DNA of 64,000 bases from JADLHS01 sp049840435. Its GTDB lineage: Bacteria; Verrucomicrobiota; Verrucomicrobiia; Limisphaerales; JADLHS01. Position numbers and translations under genes: made by a program. The stretch covers positions 264,112 through 328,111 of the forward strand of contig JASGKY010000042.1 in assembly GCA_049840435.1 (NCBI GenBank). The letters are read 5' to 3'. Positions 47,723-56,691 of the stretch are shown in pieces; position 1 is the stretch's first letter; the number at the start of each line of letters is the position of its first letter. The notes beneath the pieces were generated by a model that saw only the letters and a program-made list of their open reading frames with translations, was not told the DNA's origin and searched no databases.

Positions 47723-49192
47723 TTACTCGCCGCTGCGGACCAGCTTCATGAGCTGCTGCGAAAGACTCGCCAGCTGCCCCGCGGTCTGAATGGTCTGGCT
47801 TGAGCTGGCCTCGGTATCGCGCGCCGTATCGGCGACTTCGGTAATCGCCGTGCTGGCCTGCTCGACGGCTGTGGTCTGCTGCTTGGTACTCAGCTCGATC
47901 TCGTGCGAGGCTTCGGCGGTGTTGCCCACCAGCTCGACGATCTGGCGGAAGCTGGCGGCGACCTTGCCAAACTGTCCGGCGCTGACGTCCACGGCTTTGG
48001 AGCCATCTTCGGTCACCATCACGGTGGTATTGGCCGCGGCACGAACGTCTTGGATCAGCGTACGGATCTCTTTGGTCGATCCGCCGACGCGGTCGGCGAG
48101 CTTGCGAATCTCGTCGGCAACTACCGAAAATCGGCGGCCGGCATCACCGGCCCCCGCGGCTTCGATGGTGGCATTGATGGCCAAGATGTTGGTCTGCTCG
48201 GCCAGCTCGTTGATGATGTCGAGGATGCTGCCAATCTCTTGGGATTTTTTTCCCAGATCGAGCATGTGGGTCACGATGCGGTTCACCTGATGTTTGACCT
48301 GCTCTACCGCGGCCTGCGCATCCAGCACGGTGTGATCCCCCACGCGCGCCGCGGCCGTCGTATCTGCAGCAATCCCGGTGACACGCTGCGCACTCTCGGC
48401 AATCTGGCGCGAAGTCGAAACCAGCTCACGCATGGTGGTCGCGACTTCGGTGGCCGTCGCGGTCTGCCCCTTGGCGCCGCGCGTCTGCTGGACAGCCGCC
48501 GCCTGCAGCTCGGCAGCCGCGCTGCGGATGTGCTGCACCGCCGTGCCGAGCTGACGATTCAGATTGCGGATGATGATCAGCACCGAAATGGTCATGAGGA
48601 TGATGGCTATCGGTGTCGTCACCACCGGCGCCGTCACTGACTGTTTTGCCGCCTGCGTGGCGTCCAGGCTGTGCTGCCGCAAGAGCTCTTCTTCGGTAGC
48701 CGCCATGGTGGTCGCAAGCTTGCGTAGCTCTTCCAACGAGTGCCGGCCACGCCCTTCCAGCGAGAGCTGGGCCGCTGGCACCAGACCTTGTTGGCGCCGC
48801 AGCTCGCGCAGCTCGGAAGTGCCATGCTGGCGTTCGCGCAAAAGCGGTAGCATCTCTTGCAGCCGCTGCTGCTGCGTCGGGCTGTCCGCGGTCAGGCGGC
48901 GCAGCTCTTCGTACTTGCGCTCGACGATCTCACTGGCCAGGCGGTGGGTTTCCAGGAAGTCGTCTTTGCCGGTCAAAAGCAGCCCGAGCTGCGCGGACTC
49001 GGTGTCTTTGATCGCCGAAAGGAACTCGCTGGTGCGCAGCAGCACCTGCTGCGTGTGGGCCACCTGGCGGTTCACTTCATTCAGGGTCTCGGCGCTGCGA
49101 TAGGTGTAGGGCAAGATCGTCACCAGCAGCAGCACGAACGGCGTCAATATTCCCAGCGCAATCTGTTGTCCAAGCGTCAATGACTTGAGCAT
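47723..49192 (-). CDS. methyl-accepting chemotaxis protein with CHASE3 sensor
   Basis: Protein of 489 residues. Two membrane helices (about 12-32 and 190-212) flank a CHASE3-like four-helix sensor (VLLRTSEFLSAIKDTESAQLG, LLLTGKDDFLETH). The cytoplasmic part carries the signalling tip EQTNILAINATIEAAGAGDAG then FSVVADEIRKLADR, with a few departures from consensus (GAG for RAG). No C-terminal CheR-docking pentapeptide. Forms receptor arrays with CheA and CheW. Its ATG directly follows the cheW stop. Confidence 0.92.
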   Translation of the reverse strand: MLKSLTLGQQIALGILTPFVLLLVTILPYTYRSAETLNEVNRQVAHTQQVLLRTSEFLSAIKDTESAQLGLLLTGKDDFLETHRLASEIVERKYEELRRLTADSPTQQQRLQEMLPLLRERQHGTSELRELRRQQGLVPAAQLSLEGRGRHSLEELRKLATTMAATEEELLRQHSLDATQAAKQSVTAPVVTTPIAIILMTISVLIIIRNLNRQLGTAVQHIRSAAAELQAAAVQQTRGAKGQTATATEVATTMRELVSTSRQIAESAQRVTGIAADTTAAARVGDHTVLDAQAAVEQVKHQVNRIVTHMLDLGKKSQEIGSILDIINELAEQTNILAINATIEAAGAGDAGRRFSVVADEIRKLADRVGGSTKEIRTLIQDVRAAANTTVMVTEDGSKAVDVSAGQFGKVAASFRQIVELVGNTAEASHEIELSTKQQTTAVEQASTAITEVADTARDTEASSSQTIQTAGQLASLSQQLMKLVRSGE

Positions 49193-49741
49193 CTACGTTT
49201 CCTCGGAGGCAAGCGGCGCGTGGGCCTGCTTGCGGATGGCAGCGACCAGCGCAGCAACGCTGATCACCGGACGCAGGCTGGAATCAAACGACAGGAGCTC
49301 GCGATAAAACTCATCACCGGGTGCGGCGTGCCCGAGGCGCGGATGAAGCTCTGCTTCCCCGACGTGCAGATACGCCTCGATGCTGTCTACGGCCAGCGCC
49401 AGCTGATCATCGGCGCGGGTCACCACCAGCCAGCGCAGCGGCGCGCTGCCCGGGTCAACGCCCAAAAGGGTGGCGAGCCGATATACCGCCAGAAGGCGTC
49501 CGCGCACGCCCACGATGCCCAGGAGACCACTGGTTGCGGCAGGCAGCGGCACCACTTTGGGACAGGCATAGATGCCGGCCGTCTCTTCCAAGCGCAGGGC
49601 AAAGTCACCTTCGCCCAGCCGAATGGCCAGCAGCTTGTGCTGCGGCACGGCGGTGTTGCGGCGCGGCGCGGCGAACGAGGTATCGAACTGCTGGCGCAGC
49701 TCGGCCAGGCGGCGGGCAAAACGATCCTCGGGCTGGCTCAC
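49193..49741 (-). CDS. cheW: CheW coupling protein
   Basis: Protein of 182 residues from the GTG at 49741, which overlaps the cheR stop (GTGA). After a charged N-terminal helix (SQPEDRFARRLAELRQQFD) comes the CheW fold: LLAIRLGEGDFALRLEETAG, PLPAATSGLLGIVGVRGRL and DDQLALAVDSIEAYL. Links receptor to CheA. Confidence 0.88.
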   Translation of the reverse strand: MSQPEDRFARRLAELRQQFDTSFAAPRRNTAVPQHKLLAIRLGEGDFALRLEETAGIYACPKVVPLPAATSGLLGIVGVRGRLLAVYRLATLLGVDPGSAPLRWLVVTRADDQLALAVDSIEAYLHVGEAELHPRLGHAAPGDEFYRELLSFDSSLRPVISVAALVAAIRKQAHAPLASEET

Positions 49742-51228
49742 TCTTCGCCTCCCAGGGCGCGCAGCTCGGCACGACACAGCGACAAAAGTGCCTCGCGCGC
49801 AAAGCCGCCGCCGAATAGCAGGATGCGCTCACGCCGCTCGTGCGGCAGAAGCTCTAGCGCCTGGCGTAGCGCTGCGCGGGCCGCGTCACGCTGGCCCCCG
49901 CGGCGCAAGACGATGCCGAGCCGCAGGTGCGCCATGGCAAAGCGCGGATCGGCGCGGATGGACTCTTCGTGGCTCTTTTGCGCCGACTCTTTTTCATCGA
50001 CGTGTTCCTGACCCAGTCCCAACAGGTAGTGCGCTTCGGCGACCTGCTGATTGTCATCGAGCAGGCGCCCGCACAGCTTGCGCGCTTCGCTGTAACGACC
50101 CTGGCCGCACAGCAGAGTCGCTTTGGTGAGCAGCGCGGGGCCGCTGGGCGCGACCTCGGCAGGCAGCTGCCGCATGAGGTCCAGGGCCTGATCGAACTGC
50201 TCGCTGGAAATACGCTGCGCCACCGGCAATAGCGGCGTCCACACGTCCGCGGAGTCGGGCCGGCGCGCCTCGGTCGCCGGTGGGGGGGTGAGGGCGCTGG
50301 TCAAGCGGGCAATGCGCTCGGCCGAGCGCGCGATGTTGGTGAACCACGAAGAAGGAACGCCCAGCGCCGCGCCGTCCGTATCGCTGGGAAGCTTTGTCTC
50401 TGCCGCACTGCGTGGCGCAGCGGCACGCGGTAACGGCTTCTTGCGGTAGAAAAAGGACTCGCGCGTGTGACACAGCTCGAACTCGTCCGAGATGCCACGC
50501 AGCGTTTCACTGTGACCGAGAAACAGGAATCCGCCGGGGGCCAGGGCTTGCGCCAGGCGGCTCACGGCAAGGCGGATCGAGCGCTCGGAAAAATAGATCA
50601 GGACGTTGCGACAAAACAGAATATCGAAGCCACCGGGAGTCCAGGAGCTCGCTTCCGGATCGAGGAGATTGCGTTCTTCGAACTGCACCAGCGCGCGCAG
50701 CTCGGGGCGCAGCTGGTAGTCTTCGCCTTCGGGAAAAAAACAGCGCTCACGCACTGCCGCGGGAGTCGCGCGCAGCGCCCAGGCGGAGTAGCGGGCGCGC
50801 CGCGCTTTGTGAATCGCCGCGGCACTGACGTCGATGCCTTCGATGGTGATGCGCCCGGCCGTGATGTCGCTGCGATGGTCGCTCAGGGTAATCGCGCACG
50901 AGTAGGCTTCTTCACCGGAAGAGCAGCCAATCGACAGGATGCGCACCGCCCGACCGGGCTCGCGGCGCTGCAGTCGCTCGGGCACGGCAACGTCGGCCAG
51001 TACGGCGAGGTGCGCGGGCTCGCGGAAGAAGTACGTCTCACCGATCAGCAGCTGCTCGATCAGCGCCTGCAGCTCTTCGCGCGTGGGCTGCCGTCCCCCG
51101 GCATCGGCGCTACTGAGCTCACCCAGGCGATGCTGCGCCACCAGCTCGGCCAGCCGGGTGCGCTGCCAGTCCACGCACAGAAGTCCCAAGCGCTCTTCCA
51201 GAAATGCTTCCAGGCGGGTGGTGCTCAT
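49738..51228 (-). CDS. cheR: CheR methyltransferase with C-terminal TPR
   Basis: Protein of 496 residues. CheR N-terminal helices, GETYFFREPAHL, SAM-binding ILSIGCSSGEEAYS and FDILFCRNVLIYF. The Pro/Ala-rich linker (about 280-330) leads to TPR-type helices from about residue 350 (YSEARKLCGRLLDDNQQVAE, HYLLGLGQEHVDEKESA). CheR-TPR fusions are the WspC type. Methylates receptor glutamates. Overlaps both neighbouring cheW genes by four bases. Confidence 0.93.
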   Translation of the reverse strand: MSTTRLEAFLEERLGLLCVDWQRTRLAELVAQHRLGELSSADAGGRQPTREELQALIEQLLIGETYFFREPAHLAVLADVAVPERLQRREPGRAVRILSIGCSSGEEAYSCAITLSDHRSDITAGRITIEGIDVSAAAIHKARRARYSAWALRATPAAVRERCFFPEGEDYQLRPELRALVQFEERNLLDPEASSWTPGGFDILFCRNVLIYFSERSIRLAVSRLAQALAPGGFLFLGHSETLRGISDEFELCHTRESFFYRKKPLPRAAAPRSAAETKLPSDTDGAALGVPSSWFTNIARSAERIARLTSALTPPPATEARRPDSADVWTPLLPVAQRISSEQFDQALDLMRQLPAEVAPSGPALLTKATLLCGQGRYSEARKLCGRLLDDNQQVAEAHYLLGLGQEHVDEKESAQKSHEESIRADPRFAMAHLRLGIVLRRGGQRDAARAALRQALELLPHERRERILLFGGGFAREALLSLCRAELRALGGEE

Positions 51229-51716
51229 GGGCCGACCGCCGTCAGCTGGCGCAGAATCAGCGCCCAGGCCTCTTCCGAAAGCAGGCGCGTGGACTGCAGG
51301 ATCAGCAGCGCCGCACCGTCCAGAGTGGCCAGCGCCGCGACCTGCTCGGGCAGGGCCTGACTCAGCAGCGGCGCGACCCCGGTGCCTTGCGGCAGCTCAC
51401 TTTTTACCACGCGCAAGACATCGTCTACGGCCAGCGCCAGGTGGTGTTGTCCGGCGCGCACGATCACCAGCCGCGCCGCCGGAGCACCGCTGTCGCTGCT
51501 TAGCAGCGCGGCCAGCTCGACGACCGGTAGCAGCTCACCGCGCACCTGCGACAGGCCGCGGACAAACGTCGGCGCCCCACCAACCGGCTGCAGCGGCAGG
51601 GCGCGCAGCGTCTCGACGACCTCGGACAGCGGAATCGCGCACAGCCACGACCGGCAGCGCACCAGCAAATGCGGGCGGGCGTTCACGCTGCGGTGTAGCT
51701 GGGGGTCCTGGGGCAA
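51225..51716 (-). CDS. cheW: CheW-like coupling protein, first gene of the operon
   Basis: Protein of 163 residues, CheW fold: LLVRCRSWLCAIPLSEVVETL, GLSQVRGELLPVVELAALL, GQHHLALAVDDVLRVV. More diverged than the second CheW of the operon. Four-base overlap with cheR. The start at 51716 is 33 bases from the promoter's -10 element. Confidence 0.85.
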   Translation of the reverse strand: MPQDPQLHRSVNARPHLLVRCRSWLCAIPLSEVVETLRALPLQPVGGAPTFVRGLSQVRGELLPVVELAALLSSDSGAPAARLVIVRAGQHHLALAVDDVLRVVKSELPQGTGVAPLLSQALPEQVAALATLDGAALLILQSTRLLSEEAWALILRQLTAVGP

Positions 51717-51748
51717 AGCTGCGGCTAACTACCGATGGCCGTTTGTTT

Positions 51749-51777
51749 ACTATATTAGGAACCGGATTTCCCGTCAA
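51749..51777 (-). promoter_or_regulatory. sigma70-type promoter of the che operon
   Basis: On the minus strand TTGACG (51777-51772), a 17-base spacer, then TATAGT (51754-51749): five of six matches to each consensus with ideal spacing, in otherwise GC-rich DNA. Start predicted near 51742. Confidence 0.6.
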
Positions 51778-51844
51778 CGCCACGACCCTGACGGGCGGCG
51801 CCGGGCCGACCCCAGCGCCCGACGAGTCGGTAGGACAGAAACCT

Positions 51845-52542
51845 CTACGGCGCGATGGCGAAGCGGTAGTTGGCGCCGTAGTTCGAGTCCCACAGCGAGC
51901 AGCCGTACGCATCCGCCGCGTGAACCCACAGCTCGACCAAGCGCGCGCCAACCGGCGGTGTCAGCGTCGGCGCCAGCGCGAGCTGACCAGGGCTTCCATC
52001 GGCGCTGGGGGGTGGCGTCAGCAGCTTCGTCTCCGTAATCGCCCCCCCATCGAAGCGGTGGTACATGGTCGCCTCCCCCAGAAAGCGCCCATCGCCGGTG
52101 CGCGCGATACAGAACGGCAGCCGCTGCAGATCGAAATCGACCCCAAACGGCGCACCGGCCTGCAGGGTGCCTTCGACGCGACTCACCAAGCCACTTAGCA
52201 GGTGTACGACCCGCGCGGGACGCTCGGGCGTGAAGTGGAAGTCGTTGCCGTAGTTCGAGTCCCAGCTGTGGCAGTCGCCGCGGTCGCGACCTTCGAACCA
52301 GAGCCATACATCGGTGTCGAGGGGCACACTGATCGTGCGCTCTAAAGCGCCGGTGCGCTCCGTGCCGGGGAGGTACAAGACGGTGGGCGTGTGGCCCGGC
52401 GCAGTAAGCGAGGCGATGACCGACCAGTCCATGCCGCGGCAGTGGCTCTGGCGGCTTAGATCGCAGCCAGCAGGATGACCCCGGCGCAGAGGCGGCGCCG
52501 AGGTGCCGCAAAAAACGAAGCCGTCTGTTTGGGAATACTCAT
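51845..52542 (-). CDS. lipoprotein with two CxxWDSNYG repeats, frameshifted at the signal
   Basis: About 232 residues. ATG at 52542 opens a signal (MSIPKQTASFFAAPRRRLCAG VILLA); a shift near 52463 joins it to GCDLSRQSHCRG, giving a lipobox. The mature part holds two similar halves, each ending in a cysteine plus WDSNYG motif: CHSWDSNYGNDFHF and CSLWDSNYGANYRF, with WLWFEGRDRG and VELWVHAADAYG as matching strands. The motif resembles DUF6209-type secreted domains of Myxococcota, but this is from memory. Likely a duplicated beta-sandwich binding module. Confidence 0.55.
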
Positions 52543-52589
52543 CGCCGTACTTTAGGACCGAGACAAAAAAGGAAGCAATTCCCAAGTTC

Positions 52590-54581
52590 CTATTTTCGCG
52601 TCAGCACCAGAGTCTGAAACTCGCTGGTCAAAAGCAACCCACCTACCGTTACGCTGCCATCGGCGGCGGCACTGACCACGCCCTGCTGCGCGCCGAACTG
52701 CCAGTGGATTTGCTCACCCGGCAAGCACAGGAACTGCTGCACCCGTCGTGGTGTCACGTCCACGCGCACCGGCGGGGGCACGGGAAGCTTATCGCCGGTC
52801 GTGGGATAGCCAGCACGCGGGGGCGCCCCCCCCTGTCCGTCCAGCACGCGCAGCGGCAGCTGCAAACGATCGATGGTATCGACCGTACGATTGCCATCCC
52901 AGCGCAGGAACCGGTTGTGGGCTCCGGCGATGTCGCCGCTCCAGCCGGTGTCGCCGGCGACTTCCACCTTGCCGGCAAAGCCGCTTTCGGCGTTCCACGG
53001 CTGCTTGCCGTTGCCACTGCCATCGCCGGGATTGTTGTCGAGGGACGACGCGCTGAACGCGGGAAAAGCGCGGTGCAATACCAGCGAGCTGGTGTCATCG
53101 AACACCGGATTCCAGCCGCGTTCCCACCACTGATCGTTCAGCAGCGGATCGCTGATGCCGTGTCCTCCTTCGTCCCAGACTACGAAGTGTCCGACATGCT
53201 CTTGCGCCAGCGCTTGATATAGCGAGCGGTCGGTGAGCGGACTTTTGCCGACGACGGCGCCGAAGTGGATGGTGGCGTCGTCTTTGCCGTGCTTGAAGAA
53301 GATGAACTGGTTTTGCGCCTCGGGGACGTCGTGCAAGACGCGGGTGAGGTCGGCGCGATCCCACACTCCTTTTTTCACATCACTGACGCTGCCTTTGGCC
53401 GGCGGACTGCCCCATAACGGCGCCAGCTGCGCCACGCGCGAAGGACGGTGATTGCGCGGAATGGCCTGCGCGATGGTGGCCTGCACGGCGCAGAAGTGGC
53501 GCGCATGCAGCAGTCCCAGCGTCGCGGCACCGGCGCCACCCATCGATGCGCCTTCGACATAGATGCGTTCCCGATCGATGCCCGGCATGGTGCGCAGCGC
53601 AAACGACAACAGGTGCAGCACACGGCGCAGCGTGTACTCGGGAACCACGCCACTGCCCGCGCCGCCCGGCAAGGTTTCGGAGTATCCCCACCAGTACGTA
53701 TTTGCCGGATCGTACGGCGCGATACGCAGCTCACCTTCCCAGCCCTGCTGCCACGGCAGACCGTCGAAGCCATGCAGTGAGATACGCGCCGGCAGCGGGT
53801 GGGTCGGGCTTAGCGCCAGCGGCACCATGATGTAGGCGATGAAGTTTCGGCCGGCATAACCCGGGCTATCCAGATAGGCGTCGGTGGTCTGGGTCACGGT
53901 CAAGCGCTTGAACGTGGCAAACGTCTCGACCTTGCTGATCACCGGATCCGGTGGACGAATGGTATCGTTGACAGTGATGGGAATCTGTTCACTGACGCGC
54001 GCGAAGCCGTCGTCAAGAGTGACGTTCAGGGTGAAGTGCTCGCCACCTTGGATGAAATCGGGAGTGAATTCCATCATTCCCGTAGCGGGCGAAAACGTCG
54101 CGCCGGGGGGCAGCGCGGTGACGAACAGGCGCACCTTGTCACCGTCGAAGTCATCGGCCAAAAGCGGCAGCTGCAGGCTGGTCTCTTCCGCCACCGTTTG
54201 GGGTCCGGGGTGGCGCAGGCGCGGCGGCGTGTTGCGCACTTCCAGCGGTAGCCCCGCGCTGTGTAGCTCCCCGCGCTGCACGGCCACCAGGGGGCGGCCA
54301 CGGCGCTGCGCCGGCAGGTGTGCGCGCAGCTCGGCAGGCGACAGAAAACTCGTCGCGAGCGGCTGACCATCCAGGGTGATCATGTCGCCCGCGGCAAAGC
54401 GGTCGCCGCTGGCGGTCAGCTCGAGCTCACTGCCGCCGACCACATTGATCGGCGTAATGGCGGTGAGTGTCGGCGGTAAAGCCGGGGCAGGGTTGGTGCA
54501 GGAAAACAGGCCGCCTAATGCTACGGATAGGAGGCTGGCGCGTTTCCAGCCGCGGATGAACAGACAAGCAGGGCGTCGCAT
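52590..54581 (-). CDS. lipoprotein with IPT/Ig domains and alpha/beta hydrolase
   Basis: Protein of 663 residues. Lipobox LFSC with lipidated cysteine at residue 28. IPT/TIG-like domain at about 40-115 (ITPINVVGGSELELTASGD), cadherin/Ig-like domain at about 115-210 (LPPGATFSPATGMMEFTPDF), then an alpha/beta hydrolase (about 215-510) with nucleophile elbow VEGASMGGAGAA and histidine in WDEGGHGISD. A beta-rich C-terminus follows. Resembles secreted esterases or polyhydroxyalkanoate depolymerases. Five bases downstream of its stop begins the upstream part of the lipoprotein gene. Confidence 0.75.
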   Translation of the reverse strand: MRRPACLFIRGWKRASLLSVALGGLFSCTNPAPALPPTLTAITPINVVGGSELELTASGDRFAAGDMITLDGQPLATSFLSPAELRAHLPAQRRGRPLVAVQRGELHSAGLPLEVRNTPPRLRHPGPQTVAEETSLQLPLLADDFDGDKVRLFVTALPPGATFSPATGMMEFTPDFIQGGEHFTLNVTLDDGFARVSEQIPITVNDTIRPPDPVISKVETFATFKRLTVTQTTDAYLDSPGYAGRNFIAYIMVPLALSPTHPLPARISLHGFDGLPWQQGWEGELRIAPYDPANTYWWGYSETLPGGAGSGVVPEYTLRRVLHLLSFALRTMPGIDRERIYVEGASMGGAGAATLGLLHARHFCAVQATIAQAIPRNHRPSRVAQLAPLWGSPPAKGSVSDVKKGVWDRADLTRVLHDVPEAQNQFIFFKHGKDDATIHFGAVVGKSPLTDRSLYQALAQEHVGHFVVWDEGGHGISDPLLNDQWWERGWNPVFDDTSSLVLHRAFPAFSASSLDNNPGDGSGNGKQPWNAESGFAGKVEVAGDTGWSGDIAGAHNRFLRWDGNRTVDTIDRLQLPLRVLDGQGGAPPRAGYPTTGDKLPVPPPVRVDVTPRRVQQFLCLPGEQIHWQFGAQQGVVSAAADGSVTVGGLLLTSEFQTLVLTRK

Positions 54582-54923
54582 GAGCGCACCTTAGCGCACC
54601 CCGGCCGCGTCAGGTGTATTTTGCACCACGCAGCAACAGCGGCGACCGGGGCGCAAATCCCGACCAGCCATGGTTCACCGAGACGCAGCGCTGAATTGCA
54701 GGTAAAATATTGACCTGCGCCGCCAGTCACTTTCTGGCTTCGTTCCGTGACCGCTCCGCAGGCTGCACCACGACCAATCTTTCGAGGGGAATTTTTGGTC
54801 GACATTATCGGCAAGAGTGTAGCCCCGAGCCCTCGCCCGGCTGACGTTCCGCAGCGCCGCCAAGTCCGGGCTCGACGGCCACTTCGCTGCGGATTGATAA
54901 CGCGGCAGCGCCCCTAACCCGCG
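54582..54923. other. 342-base stretch with no gene recognised
   Basis: Mixed-composition sequence between the hydrolase start and the yggX stop. An open frame at 54521-54814 (minus) has no motif or signal. AATATT-containing AT-rich spots near 54705 may belong to the hydrolase promoter. Nothing else seen. Confidence 0.4.
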
Positions 54924-55191
54924 CTAGTGCTTGTGCGGCTGGAACTGGAAGGCCCGCGGCGCCGAGCCTTCGCCGAAAAAGAACTGCTCGCAGCGGTCGT
55001 GTAGCAGGTGAAACGCCTCGGGCGTTCACCAGATCCAGGCGATATCTGTTGATGAGCATCTTGGAGTGCTCGAGCCACATCTGCCAGCCCTGCGCCGACA
55101 CCTCGTTGTAGATGCGCAGGCCCAGCTCGTCGTCGAAAGGTTGAAAGGTCAAAGCGGGCAGCTCCTACCCCAGCTTTTTGCAGTGGACCAT
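54924..55191 (-). CDS. yggX: Fe(2+)-trafficking protein YggX, with stop and frameshift
   Basis: Small iron-trafficking protein, about 88 residues when repaired, the normal length. ATG at 55191 gives MVHCKKLG with the conserved cysteine, then an in-frame TAG where the family has Lys/Arg, then ELPALTFQPFDDELGLRIYN, WQMWLEHSKMLINRYRLDL. A shift near 55020 leads to EAFHLLHDRCEQFFFGEGSA, the family's closing segment. Two lesions in 88 codons of a simple housekeeping protein point to sequence error more than decay. Confidence 0.75.
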
Positions 55192-55327
55192 CGCGCCATC
55201 GTTACTCCCGCATCGTGGTGACCCGCGCCGCAGGGCCGGAGTCGGGATCATGATTTCCGTCAGCTCATCTCTTTAGCAGAAAACGCGGCGGCGGAGAAAC
55301 GAGCGAATCGGCCCGCGTCCCCCACCG

Positions 55328-56563
55328 CTACAGCGCCGGCAGCTTGATCAAGCCATCGGGAAACAGCCCCACTTCCACGGAGCCGCGCACCGCCCACGCC
55401 TGCAGGTCCAGCATCACCACCGTCCCCGGGCGCGTGAGGTGGTCCCCTTCACACACCACCGCCGCGCTGGTTGGCGACAGGACGTGCAGCACGTGCGCGG
55501 CCAGACAAGCCGTCTTGGGCAGTGCCAGCTCCCGCAGCTGCAGATTCTCCAGCGTGATTTCGGTTACGTGGTCATCCCCCTGGTGCGGGACGAAAAGCCG
55601 CTTCCCATCCGTACTGAAGTCGCCAAACATCGCCACTCCGCCGACGGGAACGACCTTCGTCTCGTCCATCTTGGCGGCCACCGGATCGTAGACCCGCACG
55701 TCTTTGGACTGGTTGTTCGAGATCCACACCAGACCATCCGGATGCACCGCCAGCGCATAGGGCGCGTACGCCGGATTTCCCGCGGGTCCGGGACGCGGTC
55801 CCACCGGTAGCTTCTTCACCAGCTGCGGCTGCTGCGGATTTTCGACGTTGAGCACCGCCAGCTCGTCCGACAGAGAACAGGTGACGTACAGCTGCTGGCC
55901 ATCGGCCGACAGGCCCATGCCGTGCGCGGTCGGACATACCGGCGTCAGGGACAACAGCGCCATGCTGGCGGCATCGACGATGGCGATGCTGCTGTAGCTC
56001 TGCGCGGCGGGCAGTCCCCGGGTCAGCGCGTCGGTGAGCCGCGCCAGGTCGTAGTGACTCACGAAGATCAGCTTGTCATCGCGTGAGCGCACCACGTCGC
56101 CCGGGCTGCGATCCACCAGCACCTGCCCAGTCTGGCGACCACTCTGTACGTCCAGCTTGACCAGATAACCGGGAACCGTGCCGGTGCCGTGTGCCCCATG
56201 CGGACCGCTGCCGCCGTTGGTGACGTAGTTGGACAGGTTGAAGAAGATGGTCTTCCCGTCCGCGCTGCTGGTCAGGTGGTGGGGGCCCTCGGTCTCGACG
56301 GGGCTGAAGCCTACCATGGCCGAGCCGAGCAGGCGCGGCTGCTCGGGCGCGTCCGCATCCACGAACGCCAGCGTGTCATCGCCGTTGCAGCTGATGCCGA
56401 GCCGCGCCTGTCTGGTATAGGTCGGCAGCGCCGGCTCCCCCCAGGTGAGTCCCTCGGGATAACTCACCTCCCGCTGGCAGCCCACAAGCGCCAGGGAACC
56501 CAGCATCACCGTCGCGAGCCCAGGTCGCGCAAGCGACCACGCCACGGAACCGGAACGCCGCAT
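55328..56563 (-). CDS. beta-propeller lipoprotein (YVTN-like)
   Basis: Protein of 411 residues from the ATG at 56563, favoured over ATG 56584 by GGGAG six bases upstream. Lipobox ALVGC. The mature part is a seven-bladed-type propeller with repeating blade motifs: DDTLAFVDADAPEQPRLLG, LTSSADGKTIFFN, LSADGQQLYVTCSLSDELAV, VHPDGLVWISNNQSKDVRV, STDGKRLFVPHQGDDHVTEI. Divergent from the diheme cytochrome gene with 128 bases between starts, suggesting a shared function, perhaps a periplasmic redox partner. Function otherwise unknown. Confidence 0.75.
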   Translation of the reverse strand: MRRSGSVAWSLARPGLATVMLGSLALVGCQREVSYPEGLTWGEPALPTYTRQARLGISCNGDDTLAFVDADAPEQPRLLGSAMVGFSPVETEGPHHLTSSADGKTIFFNLSNYVTNGGSGPHGAHGTGTVPGYLVKLDVQSGRQTGQVLVDRSPGDVVRSRDDKLIFVSHYDLARLTDALTRGLPAAQSYSSIAIVDAASMALLSLTPVCPTAHGMGLSADGQQLYVTCSLSDELAVLNVENPQQPQLVKKLPVGPRPGPAGNPAYAPYALAVHPDGLVWISNNQSKDVRVYDPVAAKMDETKVVPVGGVAMFGDFSTDGKRLFVPHQGDDHVTEITLENLQLRELALPKTACLAAHVLHVLSPTSAAVVCEGDHLTRPGTVVMLDLQAWAVRGSVEVGLFPDGLIKLPAL

Positions 56564-56691
56564 CGTGAACTCCCGCTTTGCCATGCGCGGCGAAGGTAGC
56601 ACGGTCTGCGCCGGCCGGCCGGGAAAGCCGGCCGCGCCCCGGCGGTCGGCAGGACTTGTCAGAAGTCGCGCGCTTGGGTGTACATTGCGGC

